Source: an uncultured Aquimarina sp. (GTDB taxonomy: Bacteria; Bacteroidota; Bacteroidia; Flavobacteriales; Flavobacteriaceae). Taken from it: a DNA stretch of 64,000 bases. Positions 36,171-45,034 of the stretch are shown here, piece after piece. The stretch lies in assembly GCA_947496355.1 (NCBI GenBank), contig CANMCO010000014.1:1-64000 (forward strand). The letters are read 5' to 3'. The translations under genes and the position numbers were made by a program. The notes beneath the pieces were generated by a model. That model was not told the origin of the DNA and did not search any database. It was given only the letters and a program-made list of their open reading frames with translations. The first letter of the stretch is position 1. Every line of letters starts with the position of its first letter.

Positions 36171-36207
36171 AAAAGCAACCCGGGATCTTTTCCCTGGTTG
36201 CTTTTTT
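36171..36207 (+). terminator. intrinsic terminator of the leucine operon
   Basis: AAAAGCAACC pairs with GGTTGCTTTT and, past one mismatch, GGGA with TCCC around loop TCTTT; a T run follows. Confidence 0.9.
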
Positions 36208-36332
36208 GTTTTACTCTTTTCTATTTGCAAACTACAATTCTAGTTCAACAATAGTTAAAACTACTGTATTTCAAAATATTACCAAGCCAATATTTTTAAA
36301 GCTACGTCTAAATCATTAATTTAGTGTGGCTA

Positions 36333-37070
36333 ATGAAAATCAGAAAAAAGATGCTATTGCCCAGAACAAACATTGAACAAAAGCTTAGTAAACTGCGATC
36401 CAAGGAATTTGATCCAACTACCTGGAAAACGCAAATACAAGAAATTTTTCAAAGAGATGAGAAGCATGAAGAGCAAATCATTCAAAATTTAGATGCTAAA
36501 CCAGAACTGGTAGATAACACTTTTGGTTTCGACCAACTAGAAACTTCCAAAATATATCACCTGGATCAAATCCAAAAAATCTGTATCGATTATCGTCTAC
36601 GTTTTCTGGATTCTAGATATTTTAAAGGGAAACTTCCAAACTCAGCGATTTCGGCTATTAAAGAATTAGAAAACAAGCATCAAACAGCATTAAAAGGATT
36701 CAAAATAGTTGCACCGTCCAAACTTTTTAAGCTAGAGAATGCAGATGACCCCTTGCTCTTTGCTCCTATGGGAAATGATTATTTCTATCTAGTACATAAA
36801 TGGGGAAATGATCTTCACCCATTGCGTAAAACTATGATGTGGTTTTTCAAAAGTTTCGAAAATTTACTTTTCCTTACCTTTCTAGTAAGTCTTTTGATTA
36901 CTTTTATGGTTCCAGATGGTTTGTTTAGTAAAGAAAATTCTACATCAGAGTTTATCATGGTGTTTTTCTTTATGTTTAAATCTGTAGCTGCCGTTGTCCT
37001 ATTTTATGGATTTGCATTGGGTAAAAACTTTAATACAGCGATCTGGAACAGTAAATATTTTAATGCATAA
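36333..37070 (+). CDS. membrane protein of unknown function
   Basis: A 245-residue protein starting MKIRKKMLLPR. Residues 1-160 are soluble and mostly helical; two strongly hydrophobic segments near 165-190 and 205-230 are membrane helices, with a short tail. I recognise no family. ATG 36333 is preferred over a GTG at 36324. It is the first of three closely spaced genes (a DUF2007 protein and a 59-residue membrane protein follow), all of which probably share a transcript. Confidence 0.65.
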   Translation: MKIRKKMLLPRTNIEQKLSKLRSKEFDPTTWKTQIQEIFQRDEKHEEQIIQNLDAKPELVDNTFGFDQLETSKIYHLDQIQKICIDYRLRFLDSRYFKGKLPNSAISAIKELENKHQTALKGFKIVAPSKLFKLENADDPLLFAPMGNDYFYLVHKWGNDLHPLRKTMMWFFKSFENLLFLTFLVSLLITFMVPDGLFSKENSTSEFIMVFFFMFKSVAAVVLFYGFALGKNFNTAIWNSKYFNA

Positions 37071-37083
37071 TACCAGATTTCTT

Positions 37084-37311
37084 ATGTTTCCAGAAAGTGA
37101 ATATGAAAGAGTTTATACAGGTAGTTTAATTAATGTTCAGTTTTTACAAACTTTACTTCAAGATCGCGGAATTAATTCTGTCACTAGAGATGATATGAAA
37201 TCTGGAATGATGGCTGGTTTTGGTGGTGGAGTTCCTGATCATATCCAGCTTTTTATCAAAAAAGAAGATATGGAAGAAGCTATACCCATTATAGAAAAAA
37301 GCTTATCATAA
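37084..37311 (+). CDS. DUF2007 family protein
   Basis: A 75-residue protein starting MFPESEYERVYTGS. The family (DUF2007, putative signal-transducing protein) is a small ferredoxin-like fold; VYTGSLINVQFLQTLLQDRGI and the C-terminal region DMEEAIPIIEKSL are its typical ends. Another ATG at 37063 overlaps the preceding stop; the start at 37084 matches the usual distance to VYTGS. The role is unknown. Confidence 0.8.
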   Translation: MFPESEYERVYTGSLINVQFLQTLLQDRGINSVTRDDMKSGMMAGFGGGVPDHIQLFIKKEDMEEAIPIIEKSLS

Positions 37312-37316
37312 ACAGT

Positions 37317-37496
37317 ATGGAATATGATAATTCTTCTGGACATAAGGCATTGAGCCTAATTGCCGGAATTGTTATAGTACTTATTTCAGGATTTATGTTA
37401 TTTGATGCAAAACACAAAGATGAGGAATCAGTTTTGGCAGCTATCTTTACTTTAGGACTTGGAATCTTTTTTATATATAGAGCAGTAAAAGATTAG
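37317..37496 (+). CDS. small two-helix membrane protein, 59 aa
   Basis: ATG 37317 opens a 59-codon frame ending in TAG at 37494-37496, starting 5 bases after the DUF2007 stop. It has two hydrophobic segments (around LIAGIVIVLISGFMLF and AIFTLGLGIFFIYRAV) separated by a charged loop, and ends in a short basic tail. The codon usage and the clean spacing favour a real gene. Its last 4 bases overlap the 3' end of the convergent GMC gene. The function is unknown. Confidence 0.75.
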   Translation: MEYDNSSGHKALSLIAGIVIVLISGFMLFDAKHKDEESVLAAIFTLGLGIFFIYRAVKD

Positions 37497-39052
37497 CCTT
37501 TTTTCTTTTCAATGTTACTCATTGCACGCTCTGTTATTGCTGTGATTGACAATGATGGGTTTACACCTGGATTAGCAGATATCATTGAACCATCACAAAT
37601 AAACATATTATCATACCCAAAAACCTTGTTATTTTCATCGATCACGCCTTCAGACGAATTGGATCCCATTACGGCTCCACCCAAAATATGCGCAGTAGAT
37701 GGTATTCCTGCCAGAGGTTCTAACGCAAAAACAGTTTCTTTACCCTTAATTAATTTAGCATATTGCTTAGCCAGCCCAAGAGATTGAGAAATAAAAGCAG
37801 ATGGCTTTTTTCCTTCTGCAACTCTAGTATTCATAACTCCCAAGCTATTTCGTTTAAACTTTAAAGTACTATCCAAAGTCTGCATAAAAAGTAATACCGC
37901 AGTGCTTTTACTCCAATCTCTTGTTGTATAAAGCTTGATATAAGAAAGAGGATGCTTGATAAAACTTGTAACCATTTTTGCAACTCTAACAATAGTATTC
38001 TTACCATGTGTTAGTGGTAAATGCGAAAGTCTCCAAAAACCCGATCCCTTTGCATATCGTACAATCTCTAGGTGGCTATTTTCGTCTGTATTAAGAATAG
38101 AACCTATGGCCACTCCTTTAGACATATCCTTTTTGCCATCCAGATTGGTAACACTAATAAGGCTTTCGTTATTTGTACGGATATCGCATCCTAATCGATC
38201 TGAAAGATTAGGTAAGGATTTTTGTTTGAGTTTTAGCAACAATTTTATCGTTCCTAATACTCCTCCAGAAAAAATGATTCCTTTAGATTTCACTGATTTT
38301 CTTGATTTAAAAAATCGTGTTGAAGATTTAAATTTTATTTCATAACCATTTCCTAAAGGAAAAACATCATAAACCTCTTGTTCTGCAAGAATTTCTGCCC
38401 CCAGCTGCTGTGCGAGATATAAATAATTTGTATCCAGTGTGTTTTTAGCTCCAACTCTGCATCCGGTCATACAACCCCCACAATAGTTACATCCTGTACG
38501 ATCAGGACCTTTGCCATCAAAATATGGATCTGGAACGGTTACATTAGGTTTCCCAAAAAACACAGCAACATCTGTAGCTTCAAAATTATCCTTTATGTTC
38601 ATGCTAGAAGCTAACTCCTTTAGTGCTTTATCACCATCAAAAAGGGTTGGGTTTTTCTGTGCACCAAGCATTTTTAATGCCGTTTGATAAAATGGAGCTA
38701 ATTCTGATTGCCAATCTGCTAGGTTACTCCAACTGCCAGAAGTAAAAAATTCCTTTTTTGGTACCGGTAAAGTATTCGCATATACCAAAGAACCACCCCC
38801 CACACCGGTTCCGGAAATGACCACTACATGCTTAAAAAATGACATTTTCATAATACCGAACCATCTAAAAAAAGGCATCCATAACCATTTTTTGAGGTTC
38901 CAGTTGGATTTTGGAAAATCTTGTGGTTTGTACCATTTTCCTTTTTCGATTACCAAAACCTTATATCCCTTTTCGGAAAGTCTAAGAGCACTTACAGAAC
39001 CACCAAAACCACTACCTATAATTACATAATCATATTCTTCTTCTATCTTCAT
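37493..39052 (-). CDS. GMC oxidoreductase (cholesterol-oxidase-like FAD enzyme)
   Basis: A 519-residue FAD-dependent oxidoreductase. The dinucleotide site YDYVIIGSGFGGSVSALRLSEK is at the N-terminus, TGVGGGSLVYANTLPVP follows, and SANPGVNPSLSITAITER closes the FAD domain. A cysteine-rich GCNYCGGCMTGCRVGAKNTLD segment near residue 190 is typical of the cholesterol-oxidase-like branch. It is likely to oxidise an alcohol, perhaps of a sterol or other lipid; the substrate is an inference. Its ATG overlaps the stop of the upstream desaturase fusion by 4 bases, so the two are made together. Confidence 0.85.
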   Translation of the reverse strand: MKIEEEYDYVIIGSGFGGSVSALRLSEKGYKVLVIEKGKWYKPQDFPKSNWNLKKWLWMPFFRWFGIMKMSFFKHVVVISGTGVGGGSLVYANTLPVPKKEFFTSGSWSNLADWQSELAPFYQTALKMLGAQKNPTLFDGDKALKELASSMNIKDNFEATDVAVFFGKPNVTVPDPYFDGKGPDRTGCNYCGGCMTGCRVGAKNTLDTNYLYLAQQLGAEILAEQEVYDVFPLGNGYEIKFKSSTRFFKSRKSVKSKGIIFSGGVLGTIKLLLKLKQKSLPNLSDRLGCDIRTNNESLISVTNLDGKKDMSKGVAIGSILNTDENSHLEIVRYAKGSGFWRLSHLPLTHGKNTIVRVAKMVTSFIKHPLSYIKLYTTRDWSKSTAVLLFMQTLDSTLKFKRNSLGVMNTRVAEGKKPSAFISQSLGLAKQYAKLIKGKETVFALEPLAGIPSTAHILGGAVMGSNSSEGVIDENNKVFGYDNMFICDGSMISANPGVNPSLSITAITERAMSNIEKKKG

Positions 39053-40902
39053 GTTATTAATGTTATGTTAGTTTTTGGGCTGCAAACACAAGGTAATATA
39101 TATCTTTGATCCAATTCATTCTGTAAAAGAGAAATCTCATCTTTATTTTTCCATACGACATCTCCGCTCACCAATTTGGTTTTACATGTACCACACTGTC
39201 CCATGCCACAGGCATATGGTAAATCTTTCTTTGCCCTTATCGATGCTTCCAAAATTGTCTCTGAAACATCTACCGAGAATTCAACATTCCTCTCATGAAC
39301 TTTGGCGTTAACCTCATATTCTTTTCCTATAAGTTCTTTCACTTCATAAGCGAATTCTTCAAAATTGAGATGAGATGTAGGGATACCTATTTTTTGAAAC
39401 GTTTCTTTTGAAGCTTCCATCATGGGCTTCGGTCCACAAACATAACATAGTGTTTCTGTTTCAAGGTTTTTTAAATATTTGTATTGACACTCTTTATCTA
39501 ATATTTCATAACTCAATAAATAATCAAATCTTTCGCTATATAGATTCTGAAGTTCATCCAACTCTTCTTTAAATATAACATCTTCAAAGGTTTGACAACC
39601 ATAGAGCAATGTTACCTTATTATTTGAGGTACGCAAAAATGTCTTTAGAATCGAAATTATAGGTGTAATTCCGCTACCTCCTGCTATCAAAAGTAAAGGT
39701 TTGCCATTATCTTTTGGTAATATAAACTTTCCATACGGTCCTGAGACCCTAATTTTACTACCTCTTTTAATGGTATCTAGTAAATGATTAGATAACTTAC
39801 CATTTTTCACTCGTTTTACTCCAATAGACAATTTACCCGTAGCAGGATCATCGCAAATTGAATAACATCTACTAATTAGTTTGTTTTCGACATAATCTGA
39901 AACAACAACGTATTGGCCCGAATCATACGCAAATGGAATGCTGTCTAAGTTTTTGAACGTAATTTTTACAGCATTATGAGTTTCCTGAACTATGTTTTCA
40001 ACCTCAAGAATATATTCCCATTTCTCTCCTAAAATTAAATCTGAATATGTGTTTTTTTTATTGAAAAGATTAAGGTCTTGTGCCCTAAATCCTTCTATGG
40101 GAGATTTTTTATCCCTTAATTCATTTTCGTAATCTAAAAAGCAACTTTTATATTTATAAAACGGGACTCTAGGGTATAAATGATGCATCAAGTGGTAACT
40201 TTGGTATAAGGATAAAAATTCTAATCCGGGAATGGTAATTACTCTGGTATTATGATATTTTCCAACATTATGATGTGGATAGTGAGGAATCCAATCGAAG
40301 GAGAACGCCAAAATTGGTGCAGCAATAAGTGCCGACAATAGTATGACATAAAAAAGTGTTTCCCCTTCTCCAATAGCAATTAAAAATGTAAATTTCAATA
40401 AAAGAAATATAGTAAAGAATATAGACTGGTTACGTATTGATCTCATTGCCGGATCTTTTTTACTATCTCTACCCAGAGTTAATCCAAAATAATGACCAAT
40501 TAGCGTTAGACATCTAATAAAAATTGAAAATGTATTCTTTCCGTTTACATAATTATCAGGATCTTTTTCGGGATCATTGGTGTGCGCATGATGGCGAAGA
40601 TGAATTATTCTAAAAGCTGAAAAAGGAAAGAGAAGAAACAAACTTGATATCCATCCCAAAGTTTGTTCTAATACCAGAAAAGATTTCGTTCCTCCAGAAA
40701 TATTACTATGACTGGCCTCATGACCTATTGTAAACATTCCATAGGCTAAAACAGCTCCAAGACACGATGTCCATACTCCTGACAACCCATTTTCATAAAA
40801 ATACCACAATGCAATATATCCCAAGAAGAGACCAACAAACAAAATAATTGTTGGCCAAGCCACCTTTCCCGAATATTTTTGCCAAACTGCTTGATTGTTC
40901 AT
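39049..40902 (-). CDS. fatty acid desaturase-ferredoxin reductase-2Fe-2S ferredoxin fusion
   Basis: A 617-residue fusion. Residues 1-265 are a membrane-bound di-iron desaturase/hydroxylase with His boxes HEASH (61-65), HLRHH (101-105), HYPHH (207-211) and HLMHH (237-241). Residues 297-515 are an FNR-type flavoprotein: RCYS (345-348) for FAD and GGSGITP (408-414) plus CGP (489-491) for NAD(P)H. Residues 535-617 are a plant-type ferredoxin with Cys565, Cys570, Cys573 and Cys605 as 2Fe-2S ligands. So NAD(P)H electrons can pass to the di-iron site within one chain. It leads the operon with the GMC gene and is divergent from a TetR gene. The substrate is unknown: fatty acyl, carotenoid, sterol or alkane are possible. 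Confidence 0.88.
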   Translation of the reverse strand: MNNQAVWQKYSGKVAWPTIILFVGLFLGYIALWYFYENGLSGVWTSCLGAVLAYGMFTIGHEASHSNISGGTKSFLVLEQTLGWISSLFLLFPFSAFRIIHLRHHAHTNDPEKDPDNYVNGKNTFSIFIRCLTLIGHYFGLTLGRDSKKDPAMRSIRNQSIFFTIFLLLKFTFLIAIGEGETLFYVILLSALIAAPILAFSFDWIPHYPHHNVGKYHNTRVITIPGLEFLSLYQSYHLMHHLYPRVPFYKYKSCFLDYENELRDKKSPIEGFRAQDLNLFNKKNTYSDLILGEKWEYILEVENIVQETHNAVKITFKNLDSIPFAYDSGQYVVVSDYVENKLISRCYSICDDPATGKLSIGVKRVKNGKLSNHLLDTIKRGSKIRVSGPYGKFILPKDNGKPLLLIAGGSGITPIISILKTFLRTSNNKVTLLYGCQTFEDVIFKEELDELQNLYSERFDYLLSYEILDKECQYKYLKNLETETLCYVCGPKPMMEASKETFQKIGIPTSHLNFEEFAYEVKELIGKEYEVNAKVHERNVEFSVDVSETILEASIRAKKDLPYACGMGQCGTCKTKLVSGDVVWKNKDEISLLQNELDQRYILPCVCSPKTNITLIT

Positions 40903-40939
40903 GAAGTAAATGATTAAGTTTGAAAAACAAAATAAAATA

Positions 40940-40971
40940 AATCAAACTATTTTAACAAATATAGTTCGATT
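40940..40971. promoter_or_regulatory. inverted repeat, candidate TetR operator
   Basis: AATCAAACTAT (40940-40950) and ATAGTTCGATT (40961-40971) are 10 of 11 complementary with a 10-base spacer. They lie in the 86-bp gap between the divergent desaturase and TetR genes, where a TetR dimer would be expected to bind and control both. Confidence 0.6.
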
Positions 40972-40988
40972 ATTGTAAATTACCAAGA

Positions 40989-41588
40989 ATGGGAAGAAAA
41001 TCTATACCTAAAAATAGAAAAGCAAAGACAAAAAAGGTTGAAAAATGGACACAAGCCATTCTTCCAAAACTGAAACAAACAGACCTTGGAGACTTGACAA
41101 TGGATGACTTAGCGTTGTTGATGGACAAAAGCAAATCTACTATTTATCAATACTTTACAACTAAGGAAGAAATTTTTGAATACATCACTCAAGTAAGAAT
41201 TAGTAATGTAAATACTTACAAAAGTGAAATTACTGAAGAAATTATAAAACTAGATTATCATTATGAAACTTTGGCAAGAATACTTACTGAAGGTGCTAAA
41301 GACATTTCTGCTTTTTACCTAAAGCAACTGCAAAAACACTATCCAAACGCTTGGAAAATCATTGAGGATTTTCTATTTGGTTTACTTGAAGACCTGAAGC
41401 AATTTTATCTTTATGGAATAGAAAGTGGTCTTTTCAAGCCCATATCTGTTGAACTTCTTACCAAATTAGATGAATTTTTCATTCTACGACTAATTACCGA
41501 CGATAAGTTCTTTAATCAAAGTAAGGAGACCTTAGAATCAACAATAAAAGATTATATGTTTCTAAAATTTGAAGGCTTGATGGCTTGA
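40989..41588 (+). CDS. TetR/AcrR family transcriptional regulator
   Basis: A 199-residue regulator. The N-terminus is basic (MGRKSIPKNRKAKTKKVEKW); the helix-turn-helix is LTMDDLALLMDKSKSTIYQYFTTKEEIFEYI at residues 38-70. The rest is a helical ligand-binding and dimerisation domain of its own kind. It is divergent from the desaturase-GMC operon and probably represses it until a lipid or other inducer binds. An inverted repeat in the intergenic region is a candidate site. Confidence 0.9.
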   Translation: MGRKSIPKNRKAKTKKVEKWTQAILPKLKQTDLGDLTMDDLALLMDKSKSTIYQYFTTKEEIFEYITQVRISNVNTYKSEITEEIIKLDYHYETLARILTEGAKDISAFYLKQLQKHYPNAWKIIEDFLFGLLEDLKQFYLYGIESGLFKPISVELLTKLDEFFILRLITDDKFFNQSKETLESTIKDYMFLKFEGLMA

Positions 41589-41592
41589 TTAT

Positions 41593-41624
41593 ATAAAAAA
41601 AACCTACGTATCGCAGATTTTTTT
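41593..41624 (-). terminator. terminator downstream of the ABC-F gene
   Basis: On the minus strand an 8-bp stem (AATCTGCG with CGTAGGTT, two G-U pairs) with loop ATA is followed by a run of eight T. It lies in the gap between the convergent TetR and ABC-F genes. Confidence 0.6.
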
Positions 41625-41646
41625 ATCAATTTCTAAATGTATAAAA

Positions 41647-43275
41647 CTAAACGTTTACTGCATACATTTTTTCTCTTAATTCTTTAATCTTTGCATCACT
41701 CATATACTCATCAAAAGTGGTGTAACGGTCAATCACTCCATTTGGTGTAAGTTCTATAACGCGATTACCAACGGTTTGAGCAAACTCGTGATCATGAGTA
41801 GTAAATAACACAGTTCCTTTGAATTTTTTAAGCGAATTATTAAATGCTGTAATAGACTCCAAATCTAAATGGTTTGTTGGTTCATCCAGCATCAATACAT
41901 TTGCTCTTGTCATCATCATCTTAGACAACATACAACGCACTTTTTCTCCTCCTGATAGCACATTAGATTTTTTCAAAGCTTCTTCTCCACTAAAGATCAT
42001 TTTTCCTAGAAAACCTCTAAGGAATACTTCTTCACGCTCTTCTTCAGTCGTAGCCCATTGACGTAACCAATCTACAAGAGACAGATCATTTTGAAAATAT
42101 TCGCTATTATCTGCCGGTAAATATGATTGTGTTGTTGTAATACCCCAGGAAACTTTTCCTGAGTCTGCTTTTTGTTTATCGTTAAGTATTTGATAGAATG
42201 CAGTAGTAGCTCTTGAATCTTTAGAGAAAACAACAACTTTATCTCCTTTATTAAGGTTTACATCGATATCTTTAAACAGGGTTTCTCCTTCTATACTCGA
42301 GGCAGCTAAGCCTTCAATATTAAGAATCTGATCACCGGCCTCTCTATCTCTTTCAAATATAATTGCAGGATAGCGACGACTTGATGGTTTAATATCTTCA
42401 ATATTAAGTTTTTCGATCATCTTCTTACGAGAGGTAGCCTGTTTCGACTTTGCCACATTGGCACTAAATCGGGCAATAAACTCTTGTAGTTCTTTTTTCT
42501 TCTCTTCTGCCTTTTTATTTTGCTGAGCTCTTTGTCGTGCAGCTAATTGAGAAGACTCATACCAAAATGTATAATTACCACTATACTGGTTAATTTTTGA
42601 GAAATCAATATCTGAAATATGAGTACAAACAGCATCCAAAAAGTGACGGTCGTGAGATACCACGATTACTGTGTTATCATAATTTGCTAAAAAGTGTTCT
42701 AGCCAGGATATAGTTTCATAATCCAAATCATTCGTTGGCTCATCCATTACTAAAACATCTGGATTACCAAAAAGACATTGTGCAATTAATACTCTTACTC
42801 TTTGCTTAGTATCAAGGTCAGCCATTGAAGTATAATGAAGATCTTCTTTGATACCTAAGTTAGAAAGCATTGCAGCAGCGTCGCTATCTGCATTCCAGCC
42901 ATTCATTTCTTCAAACTGCACCTGAAGCTCTCCTATTTTCTCTGCATTTTCATCTGTATAATCAGCATACAGGGCATCTATTTCCTTTTTAATTTTATAA
43001 AGAGGTTTGTTACCCATAATTACAGCCTCTAGTACAGTATATTCATCATATGCATAATGATTCTGCTCTAAAACAGACATTCGTTTTCCAGGTTCTAAAT
43101 GAACATGACCTGATGTAGGCTCCATTATACCAGAAAGTATTTTTAAAAATGTTGACTTTCCAGCACCATTGGCACCAATAATACCATAACAATTACCTTG
43201 AGTAAAAGCAGTATTTACTTCATCAAAAAGTATTCGTTTACCAAATTGTACTGAAAGATTAGAAACTGATAACAT
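41647..43275 (-). CDS. ABC-F family ATPase (YbiT-like)
   Basis: A 542-residue ABC-F protein: two ATP-binding cassettes, no membrane domain. Walker A of the first is GANGAGKS (34-41); the inter-domain linker is basic (ARFSANVAKSKQATSRKK); the second cassette has LSGGEKVR and MLDEPTNHLD. The sequence most resembles YbiT, a translation-associated ATPase. As in YbiT, the first cassette has a degenerate signature (DTKQRVRV rather than LSGGxxxR). It probably binds the ribosomal E site and aids elongation. There is a -7 box TACTTTTG at 43314-43307. Confidence 0.93.
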   Translation of the reverse strand: MLSVSNLSVQFGKRILFDEVNTAFTQGNCYGIIGANGAGKSTFLKILSGIMEPTSGHVHLEPGKRMSVLEQNHYAYDEYTVLEAVIMGNKPLYKIKKEIDALYADYTDENAEKIGELQVQFEEMNGWNADSDAAAMLSNLGIKEDLHYTSMADLDTKQRVRVLIAQCLFGNPDVLVMDEPTNDLDYETISWLEHFLANYDNTVIVVSHDRHFLDAVCTHISDIDFSKINQYSGNYTFWYESSQLAARQRAQQNKKAEEKKKELQEFIARFSANVAKSKQATSRKKMIEKLNIEDIKPSSRRYPAIIFERDREAGDQILNIEGLAASSIEGETLFKDIDVNLNKGDKVVVFSKDSRATTAFYQILNDKQKADSGKVSWGITTTQSYLPADNSEYFQNDLSLVDWLRQWATTEEEREEVFLRGFLGKMIFSGEEALKKSNVLSGGEKVRCMLSKMMMTRANVLMLDEPTNHLDLESITAFNNSLKKFKGTVLFTTHDHEFAQTVGNRVIELTPNGVIDRYTTFDEYMSDAKIKELREKMYAVNV

Positions 43276-43306
43276 GATTTAAAAATTGTAAGATTTAAAT
43301 TTGGCG

Positions 43307-43314
43307 CAAAAGTA
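43307..43314 (-). promoter_or_regulatory. -7 promoter element for the ABC-F gene
   Basis: TACTTTTG on the minus strand fits TAnnTTTG, 31 bases before the ATG. A TTG lies 24 bases further upstream. Confidence 0.45.
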
Positions 43315-43481
43315 GAAAATTGGATTCAGAACCAGAAACAATCATGCATTAATTTAAGACTAAATTTATTGTTGATATTTTACTGGTAAATTTCATGGGT
43401 ATATTTGTTATAAACGTCCTATCAAAACCACGTAAAGCCAATAATATCTTAATAATTAAAGAATTAACGTATCATTAACAA

Positions 43482-43509
43482 TTGTAAAAGCTGATTCCCT
43501 TTACTTTTG
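43482..43509 (+). promoter_or_regulatory. predicted promoter of the thioredoxin-fold lipoprotein gene
   Basis: TTG (43482-43484) and TACTTTTG (43502-43509) are separated by 17 bases, fitting the Bacteroidota promoter; the ATG follows 32 bases later. Confidence 0.6.
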
Positions 43510-43541
43510 AGCGAGTGGTTAGTTAATTTATAGTTCCCAAA

Positions 43542-44972
43542 ATGCGATCTTCTATATTTAGATACTTGATAAAAGTTTCTTTTGTTTCTTGTTGTTTTTT
43601 AAGTTGTGAATCAACCGAAAAAAATGACAGAGAATTCACCTACTTTGGTGGGGAAATAGTTAATCCCAACACTAACTATATCGTTTTGTCAAAAGGTAAT
43701 GGAGTTAATGACACCATCCCGCTAGATAGAAATAACCGTTTTCTTCATAAAATTAAAAATTTAGATGAAGGACTATATGCATTTAGACATAAACCAGAAA
43801 ATCAAATTGTTTTACTAGAAAAAGGTGATTCTATCCTTATACGCTTAAATACCTTGGAGTTTGATGAGTCTTTGGTGTTTACTGGTGACGGAGCAAGGAA
43901 AAATAATTTCTTGATTGATATGTTCTTGCGAAATGAAACAGAAAGAGAAAGACTTCGTAGAACAGATTTCAGATTATCTCCTGTATTTTTTTCTAAACAT
44001 CAAGATTCTCTGCTAAAATCAAAAATGCAATCTTTTGATAAGCTTACAAGTAAATATAAACTAAGTAGTCTTGCAGCAAAACTTACGCAAGCTAGTTTTG
44101 TATTTGATTATTATACCAGACATGAATTATATTATCAAAGACGATATGGTATTGGGGGACTTGATTCAACAAAAGATTTGCCTAGCAATTTTTTTGATTA
44201 CAGAAATACTATAAATTTTAATGATGATGAGCTAAAAAGACTATATTCCTATAATATTTTTTTGAATCATTATTTTACTAATTATACAGAAGAGCAAACA
44301 AAATACAAGGATCAAGTTGGCAGCACTATATTTAAACTAAAATTAATAGATAGCCTCGTTCAACACCCATATATCAAAAATAATCTAGTCAGGCGTGTAA
44401 CAACAAAGTTTTTACTTGATAGTAAAAACAGCACCAATTCGAACAAGGTATTAAAACACTACTTATCTGTAAGCTCTAATAAAAAAAATCAAAAGGAATT
44501 AAGAAAACTAGCAAGATCAATTTCTAGATTGCGTCCAAATAATACAATTCCGGATCAAGATCTTATCACTTCAAAAGGGGAAATAATTAAGCTTTCTTCT
44601 CTTTTTGAAAAACCAATTACAGCACTTTATTTTTGGTCTATGGACAGAAAAGATCATTATATGAGAGCCCACAAAAAAGCATCATACCTAAGTGCATTAC
44701 ATCCAAACATTGATTTTATCGCAATCAATACAGATGATGAACAGACAAAAAATTGGTTAAAAACAATTAAAAGACATCATTATAATCTTAATAGTGAATA
44801 CGAATTTAAGTATCCTAAATGTTCATCTGAAGAACTTGTAATTCATTATAGTGACAAAGTAATCCTTGTTAATAATAATGGCAAAATAATAAATGCTGAA
44901 GCAAACTTATTTTCTTATACTTTTGAAAAGCAGCTTTTAAAGTATACACGACTTGCCAGCCTAAATAAATAA
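43542..44972 (+). CDS. thioredoxin-fold lipoprotein lacking CXXC
   Basis: A 476-residue lipoprotein; the lipobox is CFLSC near residue 23. After a beta-rich N-terminal domain (like DUF4369) and a long helical middle, the C-terminal 130 residues resemble a TlpA/AhpC thioredoxin fold: ITSKGEIIKLSSLFEKPITALYFWS, then FIAINTDDEQTKNWLK, and VILVNNNGKII. Where TlpA has WCxxC this protein has WSMDRKDHYM, with no cysteine, so it should not be a disulfide oxidoreductase. It may bind a ligand or protein partner. The sequence of the family is common in Bacteroidota. Confidence 0.75.
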   Translation: MRSSIFRYLIKVSFVSCCFLSCESTEKNDREFTYFGGEIVNPNTNYIVLSKGNGVNDTIPLDRNNRFLHKIKNLDEGLYAFRHKPENQIVLLEKGDSILIRLNTLEFDESLVFTGDGARKNNFLIDMFLRNETERERLRRTDFRLSPVFFSKHQDSLLKSKMQSFDKLTSKYKLSSLAAKLTQASFVFDYYTRHELYYQRRYGIGGLDSTKDLPSNFFDYRNTINFNDDELKRLYSYNIFLNHYFTNYTEEQTKYKDQVGSTIFKLKLIDSLVQHPYIKNNLVRRVTTKFLLDSKNSTNSNKVLKHYLSVSSNKKNQKELRKLARSISRLRPNNTIPDQDLITSKGEIIKLSSLFEKPITALYFWSMDRKDHYMRAHKKASYLSALHPNIDFIAINTDDEQTKNWLKTIKRHHYNLNSEYEFKYPKCSSEELVIHYSDKVILVNNNGKIINAEANLFSYTFEKQLLKYTRLASLNK

Positions 44973-44973
44973 A

Positions 44974-45008
44974 AAAAGAGTCACTAAATTTTTATAGTAA
45001 CTCTTTTG
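44974..45008. terminator. bidirectional intrinsic terminator
   Basis: AAAAGAGT and ACTCTTTT pair, with an inner ACTA/TAGT helix past one mismatch, and have A/T runs on both sides. It lies between the convergent lipoprotein and fsa genes. Confidence 0.8.
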
Positions 45009-45034
45009 ATATCTTATAGATATATGAATTATAT

